Of a stretch of 30,965 nucleotides of DNA, positions 13,201 to 19,195 are shown in pieces (position 1 is the first letter of the stretch; every line of letters begins with the position of its first letter). The position numbers and the translations under genes were made by a program. Under the pieces are notes generated by a model, which saw only the letters and a list, made by a program, of their open reading frames with translations, did not search any database and was not told where the DNA came from. The stretch lies in the NCBI RefSeq assembly GCF_001039355.2, contig NW_019773861.1:7873-38837 (forward strand). The letters are read 5' to 3'. The DNA comes from Lingula anatina. Taxonomy: Eukaryota; Brachiopoda; Lingulata; Lingulida; Lingulidae.

Positions 13201-13963
13201 CACAGATGGCAGGTGAGCTTTGATTGAAGTGCACTGCAGCTGAATTGTGTTATTCTGTAATGTGAGTTGTCATTGTGTTAGTTGTGACATGGTTGAGACA
13301 AGATTGTGTGTTATTTAAGTTGTGCTAGGTATGACGTGGTTGAGACAAGATTGTGTGCTATTTATGTTGTGTTAGGTGTGACGTGGTTGAGACAAGATTG
13401 TGTGCTATTCATGTTGTGTTGGCTGTGACTGTTAGCAATTAAATTGTTTAGGGTTCTTGTATTTTGTTACCTGTAATAAGATTGTGATTACAGGTTCATT
13501 TTTTATTTTTTTAACTATGAATAGTTTCTCTAAAACATGACTATTTCATTTTTTAAAGAAGTTATAGATTTTAAGTAGGGTAATTTGGCAAAAATACTGA
13601 CAAAATTGACCTTTTTAGTCAGTAATAAAGATATATTGCAAGTTTTGATGTATTCAAATCAAAAATCAGTGTCGTATTTATCACATCACTTTTATTTCAG
13701 CTGCGATGAAAGACAAAAAGAAGGCTGAGACAACACAAAAACCTAAGTCAGGAAAAACAGCTCGTCCCTCAGAGACAGGACCCCCCAGTGTCAACCCATT
13801 GGTGGCAGCTACGGCGAATGCCATGACACTTGACGCTGTGCAGAGGACAGCAGCAACAGGCAACAACAGCCAGAGAACTAAAGCCAGATTCAAGGCTGCA
13901 GGCATAGTGGCTGCAGTAGCTGGTCAGAAGAGAAACTCCAGCCAAACTTGTGTTATTTTATAG
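233..13963 (+). CDS. LRR / EF-hand / Roc-COR / tandem TIR ROCO-family protein with C-terminal CaaX box (26 exons, 5' end incomplete)
   Basis: Exons: 233-289, 609-734, 1044-1772, 2134-2254, 2510-2861, 3230-3401, 3651-3887, 4380-4486, 4801-4885, 5177-5323, 5708-5971, 6133-6227, 6481-6628, 7021-7138, 7398-7490, 7714-7816, 8139-8367, 9084-9356, 9843-10025, 10450-10626, 10785-10911, 11134-11300, 11999-12172, 12650-12750, 13010-13212, 13701-13963. All 25 introns are GT-AG. Summed coding length is 4,851 nt, exactly 1,617 codons with the TAG stop, and no internal stop occurs across any junction, which strongly supports the model. Approximate residues in the visible protein: unrecognised N-terminus 1-90, LRR 90-280, EF-hand loop 314-325, LRR 350-435, Roc 450-600, COR 620-920, TIR 1 951-1061, TIR 2 1098-1235, charged linker 1250-1345, C-terminal module 1355-1530, basic tail and CVIL 1531-1616. 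By family knowledge Roc-COR is a GTP-regulated dimeric switch and TIR domains signal or cleave NAD; the vertebrate relative with LRR-Roc-COR is MFHAS1. Inference: a cytosolic, membrane-tethered immune signalling scaffold. Exon borders are read by eye; the start codon is not established. Confidence 0.9.
1044..1772 (+). other. leucine-rich repeat block 1 (single 729-nt exon)
   Basis: This exon encodes about six LRRs of the L-x-x-L-P type. Repeat cores visible in order include LRLPQNDIKALP, FDVSHNKLSILP, INVKKNNLQNLP, LEISENPIHSLP, LLANNLLLTSLP and LTLKHNCLQVLP. Spacing is about 23-24 residues, the class usual in ROCO proteins and Ras-suppressor-like LRRs. The block normally serves as a protein-interaction or sensor surface. 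Its last part runs into a helical stretch that leads to the EF-hand exon. Confidence 0.93.
2161..2196 (+). other. canonical EF-hand calcium-binding loop inside the ROCO protein
   Basis: The exon at 2134-2254 encodes a 12-residue loop DEDSNGLLDEKE. It has Asp at positions 1, 3 and 9, Asn at 5, the invariant Gly at 6, a hydrophobic residue at 8 and Glu at 12, so every calcium ligand of the EF-hand consensus is present. The flanks, EMHKEDKASLYEFF before and IAKLNACLFHIF after, are compatible with the E and F helices. I see only one loop; EF-hands usually pair, so pairing could be within a dimer. The small dedicated exon (phase 0 in, phase 1 out) separates two LRR blocks. Confidence 0.85.
2510..2760 (+). 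other. leucine-rich repeat block 2 leading into Roc
   Basis: After the EF-hand exon the LRR pattern resumes with ILELENLEYLDLQFQGITHIP, then LHKLQELVVSFNPCLETISP and LPLKRLVLDECPSIRTPP, about three repeats. The following helix (GFQTIYAYLRRLISGS) is the usual LRR-to-Roc connector. The EF-hand is therefore either inserted in the LRR solenoid or sits between two separate LRR units. Confidence 0.82.
2836..4486 (+). other. Roc GTPase domain
   Basis: Roc is the Ras-of-complex-proteins GTPase. The P-loop G1 is GLGGVGKTS at visible residues 454-462, split by an intron after 2861. The switch I region has TDGID at 484-488. G3 is DFAGQ at 507-511, the D-x-x-G-Q form typical of Roc. G4 is THLD at 564-567 and the SS near 593-594 fits G5. 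All nucleotide-binding motifs look intact, so the domain should bind GTP. It is spread over exons ending 2861, 3401, 3887 and 4486. Confidence 0.93.
3896..4275 (+). repeat. degenerate intronic minisatellite (ATTGTGTTGAGTGAGACAC-like)
   Basis: In the intron after exon 3651-3887, a unit of about 19 bases, ATTGTGTTGAGTGAGACAC, repeats at 3936-3993. Looser copies follow, for example ATGTATTAGGTGAAACATC at 4121, TGTGTTAGTTGAGAT at 4158 and GTTATGGGTGAAATTG at 4194. The same GTGTTAGGTGTGAC-like phrase recurs in other introns of this gene. Confidence 0.7.
4973..5104 (+). mobile_element. partial copy of a MITE also present at 16108-16617
   Basis: Intronic. GTTGAGTAGAATACAGAAA at 4973-4991 matches 16216 onward exactly. 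The stretch 5035-5104 (GATTGCATTCAGCAAGAG, then TGGATCGATCTACGTAG and TGGGAATGAG) is a close reverse complement of 16105-16175. This is the right-hand part of the element; the left part is missing. Confidence 0.7.
6690..6970. repeat. intronic repeat-like stretch with 16-base C run
   Basis: The intron between exons 6481-6628 and 7021-7138 has a G-rich segment near 6711-6724 and a run of 16 C at 6852-6867 followed by CACACCCAACCCCC. G-rich and C-rich tracts bracketing 100-150 bases resemble decayed non-autonomous DNA transposons, but I could not define terminal inverted repeats. Confidence 0.35.
7187..7243. repeat. (AAT)n microsatellite
   Basis: About 18 tandem AAT units in the intron between exons 7021-7138 and 7398-7490. 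Likely length-polymorphic. Confidence 0.97.
7714..8367 (+). other. TIR domain 1, divergent
   Basis: Two exons (7714-7816 and 8139-8367) encode a TIR-like fold of about 110 residues: box 1 DIFISYCAKD, helix LEEAGYRCWFQED, then ALRDARVFLACISDNYIEDQDCC and the strand SIVLVVLGD. Compared with TIR 2 the BB-loop/alpha-C region is shortened and altered, and no Glu matches the NAD-cleaving position I know from SARM1-type TIRs. It is probably structural or a partner for TIR 2 rather than an enzyme. It immediately follows COR. Confidence 0.8.
8441..8792. mobile_element. 352-bp MITE with perfect 21-bp terminal inverted repeats and TTAA/TA ends
   Basis: 8441-8461 and 8772-8792 are perfect inverted copies of each other; both begin with TTAA followed by AGGGATAATAACTCTTC. 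No ORF is present inside. A 26-bp perfect palindrome centred on CTTAAG lies at 8594-8619. Removing the element with one TTAA (or TA) restores the phrase ATGTTAAGTGTGACATTG, which fits the minisatellite around it, so insertion is well supported. TTAA would suggest piggyBac-type and TA a Tc1/mariner-type mobiliser; the two cannot be separated here. Confidence 0.88.
9084..10560 (+). other. TIR domain 2
   Basis: Exons 9084-9356, 9843-10025 and 10450-10626 encode a more typical TIR: box 1 PPVFISYAW, a charged insert (about residues 1110-1128), the helix DYKDFLEKNGIKCWLDVEQ, then NGLFEDIAVGLQNAKLVVAC, ISDQYAESTNCNMEFRFA and NLPIIVVTV. The N-terminal part of exon 9084 is a lysine-rich amphipathic helix linking the two TIRs. 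The WLDVEQVG stretch aligns with the SARM1 catalytic loop but has Gly where the catalytic Glu is expected. The intron at 9357-9842 splits this loop and holds a perfect 97-bp inverted repeat. Confidence 0.9.
9593..9798. repeat. perfect 97-bp inverted repeat with 12-base loop in the TIR 2 intron
   Basis: Left arm 9593-9689 and right arm 9702-9798 are exact reverse complements; the spacer is 9690-9701. It lies in the intron 9357-9842 between the two halves of TIR 2. The arm includes GAAGGCCTTC and GGTTGGCCGTAAGCTAACGG. The transcript would fold into a long perfect hairpin. The complete identity argues for a recent origin (foldback element or inverted duplication). No target duplication is evident. 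Confidence 0.97.
10561..13212 (+). other. charged linker and C-terminal module of the ROCO protein
   Basis: Exons from the end of 10450-10626 to 13010-13212. First come two Lys/Glu-rich stretches (10560-10610 and 11134-11210), probably disordered or a single charged helix. Then RVLCEHEQGWHVAGDPIPAP and a helix FLHKLIPYLARIMAIVKHS, followed after exon 12650 by a CHLPSGKVAWLCEGH motif. From memory, paired CE-x-x-x-GWH and G-x-V-W-x-C-x-x-H motifs recur in the C-terminal part of invertebrate MFHAS1-like ROCO proteins. The function of this module is not known to me. Frame is continuous. Confidence 0.7.
12191..12364. mobile_element. small TIR element (AGGCCTGTA-CCAGG ends)
   Basis: In the intron after exon 11999-12172, starting about 20 bases past the donor. 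Left end CACAGGCCTGTAACCAGG (12191-12208) and right end CCTGGCTACAGGCCTATG (12347-12364) are inverted, matching at 16 of 18 positions. The interior has a G-rich then a C-rich tract. Such ends resemble hAT-like non-autonomous elements common in marine invertebrates. No target duplication was seen. Confidence 0.72.
13275..13425 (+). repeat. 47-bp tandem repeat, three copies
   Basis: GGTTGAGACAAGATTGTGTG starts at 13291, 13338 and 13385, an exact 47-base period, each preceded by a GTGTTAGGTGTGAC-like phrase. It lies in the intron between exons 13010-13212 and 13701-13963. An inverted relative of the same unit is present at 7499-7535. Confidence 0.9.
13949..13960 (+). other. C-terminal CaaX prenylation motif CVIL
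   Basis: The last four codons before the TAG at 13961 read C-V-I-L. Cys, two aliphatic residues and a final Leu is the classic CaaX box favouring geranylgeranylation by GGTase-I. The preceding tail is rich in Lys/Arg (AKARF-like and QKRNSSQT segments), which would help membrane binding. The exon also has a Ser/Thr/Ala-rich low-complexity stretch. The motif lies exactly at the protein end, so it is positionally correct. Confidence 0.85.
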
Positions 13964-15290
13964 AAAAAGTATGGTTTGTAGTGAAAGTTTGTTGTAATGA
14001 TGAAACTAAAGTTTGGATGCTTACATGTTTTATTTGGCAGTCCCGATGTTCTTTGCAGGCCATGCAGAGATCTATTCAAGGATTAATTTTCTGTTTCAGA
14101 GAGTCGTGCTGTTCACTGTTTTCAGGCAGTCGTGCATTTTGTTGCAAATCATAATTTTATGTTTTACAGCATTTCCAAATAAAATGTTGGTTGCAACCTG
14201 GAATTTACAACAGCTGGGCATGGACTATGTATATTTTTATGCACATCTGCAGTAGATCCAGTTAGATATGTATTCCTGGATATACATATTTAAATTAGTC
14301 TATGTCGAAGGAGATTTTAAACTGATTCAGAGATATTTTTCATACATATGAGGCTTAGATGTGTTCAAATGCTACAGTTATTGGACAATTTATATGAATG
14401 GTCAATATTTTTTGATTAAAAGGATTTTCTTAACTTTGGGGGCTTTTCATATATTACATACTCTTCATATACAGGTGTGAATAAACATTCCGTCCATTAA
14501 AAAACACAGGTCTCTTCTCTGTGATACAGTGCATTTTTGCATTCAGAGTATCTTTTATATTATAGCATGAATTATAAATGATTCCCACTTTTTATATGTA
14601 CTTTGCTTTTTAGAAGTGATTTTGTATTTTATCATCATATTACTATGTATTTCTCCTGTTTACAAATGTTATAGATTTCAGAAATTTCTGTGATATTTTG
14701 TCTGCATTGATTTGATAACAATCAAAAGTCATTGAATACTCATTTTGCATTGGTTATTATAGATTTTTGTCTTTTGTGGTAGACCACATATTATTAAATG
14801 AAAACACTTACTAATACTTGGTTTAGTTTAGTTATGTGTGTCTAAACAATACTTCTGAATTATTAATAAAACTGATTTTAGCGTGTGGAATTGGAATTTG
14901 ATGATAAATATGTGCCATGGTTTATGTCTACATAGCTGTATGAGATTGTGCGTTCAGCTATATAGTAACAGGTAGTATTTCTATTGTGATGCTAATTATT
15001 TTATTAAAGTGGAAAGCTAAGATGGGTGTTTAGACTCAGAAGATGCTGTGATGAAGGTAGTGCACAGGGTGCAACTTGTTTCAGCTCCCTGGAGCTTTAT
15101 TGTATATAATCTCTGTTTACATCAAGGTTGACTTTAAACCATAAATTGACTAAACTGCATCAAATCGTGCCATCATAAGATCAGGTTACATACAGTACAA
15201 ACCGTTAGGGACTGCATTTTTTTAAAATGCTTTATTGAGTGGTATAATTGTCTTTTCACGTCAATAAATCTATTTCTTTTCTACACTCGT
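13964..15290 (+). other. probable 3' UTR with alternative polyadenylation signals
   Basis: AT-rich non-coding sequence follows the stop. AATAAA hexamers lie at 14178-14183, 14480-14485, 14865-14870 and 15263-15268. The last is followed about 20 bases later by a T/GT-rich tract, a plausible downstream element, and beyond it a SINE-like repeat begins, so the transcript probably ends between 14.2 and 15.29 kb. Which signal is used cannot be told from sequence. Confidence 0.5.
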
Positions 15291-15329
15291 CTTTTATTGT
15301 GTTAAATTTGATACTTGCTGATATCCTAA

Positions 15330-15455
15330 TGGACTGGGTATCCTTAGTGGGAGAGTGCTCCATTATCAGTGTGGGAGGCTGTGGGTTTGCTACTTAAGAA
15401 AGGTCACACCAGGCTGCTTGAAAGAGTTGATTTCGGATAGATAAAAGAAAGAAAG
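15330..15455 (+). mobile_element. probable tRNA-derived SINE fragment
   Basis: A box-A-like TAGTGGGAGAG at 15345-15355 is followed about 30 bases later by a box-B-like GGTTTGCTACT at 15384-15394, then AAGGTCACACCAGGCTGCTTG. This order and spacing is typical of tRNA-derived SINE heads. Both boxes deviate from consensus and no cloverleaf closes, so it is not a functional tRNA gene. Confidence 0.5.
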
Positions 15456-16107
15456 ACGCCTTGGAGGGGTGCTATCATTATCACATTATTGGGTAATGTT
15501 GCACTGGCACAAGTAAATGCACTGTCTGCTTTATGTTTTATTCCATCAGCTTGCCTCGTCTGAACACGATGCCAGAAGGCTGTGGGTACTGGGCTTTTCA
15601 TCCCTTACTTCAACGTTAAAACGCCGCTTGCTTTGTTAGGAAATTATCACAACATAATGATGACCTTTATTCATGTATCGTTATTATATAACACATCACA
15701 TTTGCATAAAATAAATCCAAGTCCAGGAAAAAAGTTTAGCAGTTTATTTAAGTTAAAATAATAATAAACGTATATCGCGATGTTTTTTTTTATCACTTAA
15801 TATTAAATTTTGTATTTTAATATGATTGTCGCTGCAGAATTTATTGGTAAGGTTCACATTTACTTTTTTTTACTGATACTTTAATGTTATTCATACACCG
15901 CCTTGTTCCGTAAACGTAGATAATACCGTTCCATCCATTTAGACCCACAGTAAACTAAAACATTGCCATATTTTGATCATAAACGGTCGCATTCTGGTTA
16001 CGAGTTGTTTAAGTAAAGATAGATACAGTTATTCTTCTCTTTAAATGTCTTTTAAACATGTCTTTGCTAGAGCGTTTCTAAACCTCAATTCAACAGTGCA
16101 TTATCAG
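15456..16107. other. intergenic, no gene seen
   Basis: AT-rich sequence between the ROCO gene and the MITE at 16108. Only short chance ORFs with no plausible splice context were found on either strand. Confidence 0.6.
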
Positions 16108-16617
16108 TAAGGCCTCATTCCCACTGACACCACCAGTCTACGTGGATCGATCTAACTTCGCAGGAACTCTCGTTGATTGCAATCAACTTAACAGATTAAG
16201 ACACCTCCTCCTGGCGTTGAGTAGAATACAGAAAAGCTGCAGATTATACGAGTACGCTGGAAACAGGACGAGGTGTCTTAATCTGCTTATCTGATTTACA
16301 GAGTCCCAACTCAATTGGATCGATCTCAGGGGCGGATCTGGGATTATTTGAGGGAGAGGGCGGATCCGCCCTCACCCCCCCCCCCCTCCCTTGGCTAAAC
16401 GGCTCCAATAATTTTTGGTATTTTAGAGGGTGAAAGGTGTCATTTTAGGGTACAGTATAGAGCTATGATTTAGCTAGCCAAAATTCTAATTTCAAGATGT
16501 GAATATTGGTGTGATTTTTTCAGAAATCGACGGGGTGGGGGGGGGGGGGGTCAGGACCCCCTAAGTCTGCCAAGGAATCTTCACGTAGGACGATGGTGTG
16601 TATGTGGGAATGGGGTC
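16108..16617. mobile_element. foldback MITE, interrupted by a second element
   Basis: Left end 16111-16144 (CCTCATTCCCACTGACACC, then CTACGTG) is the inverse of right end 16582-16617 (CACGTAGG, then GTGGGAATGGGGTC). Inside, AACAGATTAAGACACCTCCT near 16190 and its inverse near 16264-16288 form a hairpin stem of about 21 bp with one mismatch. The part at 16328-16576 is a nested insertion. A partial second copy lies at 4973-5104. Confidence 0.7.
16328..16576. mobile_element. nested CAGGGGCGGATC-type (hAT-like) element
   Basis: It begins CAGGGGCGGATCTGGG directly after GGATCGATCT of the host MITE and ends near CCCTAAGTCTGCCAAGG, a decayed inverse of its start. C-rich and G-rich tracts lie near the two ends. 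CAGGG-type termini are usual for hAT elements. The copy at 5 kb, which lacks the insertion, reads GGATCGATCTACGTAG without interruption. Confidence 0.55.
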
Positions 16618-17624
16618 TTCAAATAGCTTTTATTAACTACATTGTATTTACAAATTATCTTTTCTGAACTTGAAACAGATCACTAACTGGACGTCTTTGG
16701 GTCCATAATCAATTAAAATGTTGCATCTTATGAGTCAAGACGTACCTTGTTGTTTATAGAACTCCCGACGAAAAGCACCAGCTCAGTACTGTACTTATAG
16801 TATGATCTCTTCATTAATTAAATAATTAATATACTACAAACTACTATATACCACATGCAACAGATTACCCACACACAGATACCAGTAGAAACGGATATCA
16901 AAGGCTTTAAAAAATACTTCTATAGTAGGTATACCTATCTAAACATTACAGTATACACGCTGCACCAGTACCCTGTTTTGGGTTATATTGTCCGTTTTCT
17001 GATATCCTTCTGGATAACAAATGGTATAATAATATCACGGTTTTCAGATACATTTGTCTTTATAAGCATGAACTACTGTATGGTAGTTTTTACATAAATT
17101 TACCCACCGGAACTTTTACAAGCATGAACTCTAGATGAAAAACGCAATTTTAGTTCATATTTAAAACAAAGCTAACGATTATGACCTAAAAGCAAAACAA
17201 ATTAAACATCATATGTTATACCTAATCGGTATAATACCAAAAACTGATCGTTTGCAATTACAATATTAGATTCTTCAAGCTTTAAGTTATTGCCACTTCA
17301 ACATTTCAAAGTCTAACAATTCTAAATGTTTAAAAATCACGTTTTAAGAGAATTAGGCTAAGCATGGGTGTTCTTGGTGTTGTATTGTGCATGTGTAGTA
17401 GCCTCAACCTGAGGAATGCTATAATTTCTCCTTCCCGCCCCTTGTTAGACACTGATATTTTGCAGTGGTAATAACTCCCACTTTTAAATCACTAATTCAA
17501 ATAAACCAAGCTGTGTCAGATAATTGCTTTTATCGATGACAGTGCCGTACTTTGCATTTAACCTAAAACCGCAGAAATCAAGTCTCAAATATACGAGTTC
17601 ATGTAATAGTAGGCCTACACGAGT
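16618..17624. other. intergenic, no gene seen
   Basis: AT-rich. One 80-residue open frame at 16855-17097 lacks motif, splice context or start context and is treated as chance. Confidence 0.5.
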
Positions 17625-17706
17625 TTTATTTCACATCTGACCTTGAATTTTTTGAATACCTATAAGATCTCCATAACCCTATAAAATGCCCGCAGGTGTA
17701 TTTATT
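17625..17706 (-). other. candidate polyadenylation signals of the minus-strand gene
   Basis: On the minus strand AATAAA occurs at 17701-17706, about 33 bases past the stop codon, and again at 17625-17630, about 110 bases past it. Either would give a short 3' UTR. Confidence 0.4.
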
Positions 17707-17738
17707 TGTTACCACAAACTCCCAGTTTTCTCTCTTCG

Positions 17739-17827
17739 TCATAATGTCATGGCAAAAATACCTCCAACAAGAAACGGCAAGAACCCGACGACATGTTGAG
17801 AAGCACCGAGTCCTAAGGCCGCGGCGG
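17739..17827 (-). other. predicted GPI-attachment signal
   Basis: C-terminal about 29 residues of the minus-strand protein: candidate omega sites in the N-A-A-A-A run, a short spacer (LGLGASQH) and a hydrophobic end. A single-pass type I membrane protein is unlikely because no cytoplasmic residues follow the hydrophobic stretch. Confidence 0.65.
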
Positions 17828-18853
17828 CGTTCACGTCTGTGACGGAAGCTACATTGGTCTTCCCTGCAACGGACATATGTAATGATCAGGTGTGTTATTC
17901 ATACAAAAAACATGCTATTGCTCCTAAATAATACTGCTGAAAACGTTTAACTCAAGATTACAACAGGGTCAAATAGAGAAACAGCACCGAAACCCGATCA
18001 AAAATATAGCATGGATCAACAAGGATAATATGGAAGACTGTCAGAAAATATCTCAGGATCGGTCACTGCCTACCTTGGTTCCGTCTAACTCTGGCGGTGG
18101 TCAGTTCCCGGGTGGCCATTCTGGGGTCCACCTCTGGGCAGTAAGACCCTGTCGTTTCTTTACATTCTTTGTATTTGGCCTTGTATTCTTTGCCACTGGC
18201 CAAGATCAGGGTATTGAGCGAGGTTTGACTCAGTGACTGGCAGGTGTTATACACCTTGTTAAGGCACTCGACTGTGAGTTCGTAGGCCCTGAAATTCAAA
18301 GTAAAAAGGAAAATATATTTTTTTAAATTATTATAAAATGTGGTGTTGAAAGAAAATGTTTTGGTTGAAATTTGAATACGCCGGCAAGATTCGGGGAATA
18401 AATGGAATATCCCCAACCCCGGTGCACTTGCTGACTGTGGTGGGGCTAATTTTGCCAGAGAAGGGCCAACTTAAATATTATTGAAACAGACCTTTTATAA
18501 ATAAGAAGATGTCGACCAGAGGTATGATATGTATGATATAACAGGATAACATCGCGGTCGTGACGAGAACTAACTTGGAGACGGGCCCGGTATGAAACGC
18601 TCTAGGAGAGACCACTCAGATTGCATACTTTGTTTTAAGCCTTTTTTTTTTAGGAGAGTTTGCCAACATCCAGGGAGATTGGTTTTGATTGGCTTTGAAT
18701 ACCATGGTCTCAAACACAAGATTTATCGTTGATTAAAAAGAGTTTTTTATCCCATAATCTATAACCATGGACCAAAAAGGATTTTGTGTGGGATCGCTTG
18801 GCACCGCAATGATTTGTTTGCAGTCTTGAGGGTCTTGACCGTAAGCGTCCTTC

Positions 18854-18902
<49 letters not shown>

Positions 18903-19038
18903 CACCTGCAGCTGCAAGGGTGCTTTTCCTCCACTACGGTTCCGAGCACCAGGTGCGCTGTCGTGGTGATATTTAAGTGGAGACGGCGACACTGGACGAC
19001 GTCGCAATCACTAGGGAGGCAGGAAGACACGTGAAACA
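17739..19038 (-). CDS. cysteine-rich, probably GPI-anchored surface protein (last three exons)
   Basis: Exons in transcript order: 19038-18906, 18288-18074, 17863-17739. Acceptors TTCTCTCTTCAG, TTTGAATTTCAG and GTCCGTTGCAG, and donors CTGCAG/GTGAGT and CCAAG/GTAGGC, are good, and phases 1, 2 and 1 match at each junction. The visible 155 residues begin FHVSSCLPSDCDVVQC, continue HPCSCRAYELTVECLNKVYNTC and reach KECKETTGSYCPEV, with nine cysteines. There is one N-glycosylation site, N-I-T, in exon 1. The last exon ends with small residues (DVNAAAALGLG), then a 17-residue hydrophobic tail VVGFLPFLVGGIFAMTL directly before TGA with no basic residues after it: the layout of a GPI-attachment signal. 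I do not recognise the family; GPI-anchored GDNF-receptor-like proteins share a C-S-C feature but the match is weak. The signal-peptide exon(s) lie upstream and were not found. The gene is convergent with the ROCO gene. Confidence 0.75.
17985..18067 (-). mobile_element. diverged fragment of the element at 22741-22910
   Basis: Read on the minus strand it starts CAGTGACCGATCCTGAGATA and continues TTTTCTGACAGTCTTCC and GTTGATCCAT, matching the left half of the 22741 element with scattered changes. It ends 7 bases short of the donor of exon 18288-18074, so it is intronic in the minus-strand gene. Confidence 0.8.
18856..18898. repeat. (GA)n microsatellite
   Basis: About 21 GA units, ending 8 bases from the donor end of exon 19038-18906 in the intron of the minus-strand gene. 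In its transcript it reads as a (CU)n polypyrimidine tract just after the 5' splice site. Confidence 0.95.
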
Positions 19039-19066
19039 CTGAAGAGAGAAACATATAAATCACCTA

Positions 19067-19195
19067 ATATATATATATATATATATGATGTCCAGAATAA
19101 TTACGGAAAAATAATTGTTTACTAAATAATTGTTTTGCCGAAGACCTTTTATCAATAAGAGAAAAGCTAATAACTCGCCTCTCTCTCTCTCTCTC
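19067..19195. repeat. (AT)n and (CT)n microsatellites
   Basis: (AT)10 at 19067-19086 and (CT)8 at 19179-19195, upstream of exon 19038-18906 of the minus-strand gene. Confidence 0.9.

Noticed and set aside
15330-15400. Possible tRNA gene
   Set aside because: Box-like motifs are present but both deviate and no acceptor stem or anticodon arm closes; a SINE relic fits better.
18030-18236. Open frame beginning MEDCQKIS, similar to one on the other strand at 22564-22779
   Set aside because: The shared residues come from two copies of the same short mobile element (17985-18067 and 22741-22910), not from a gene.
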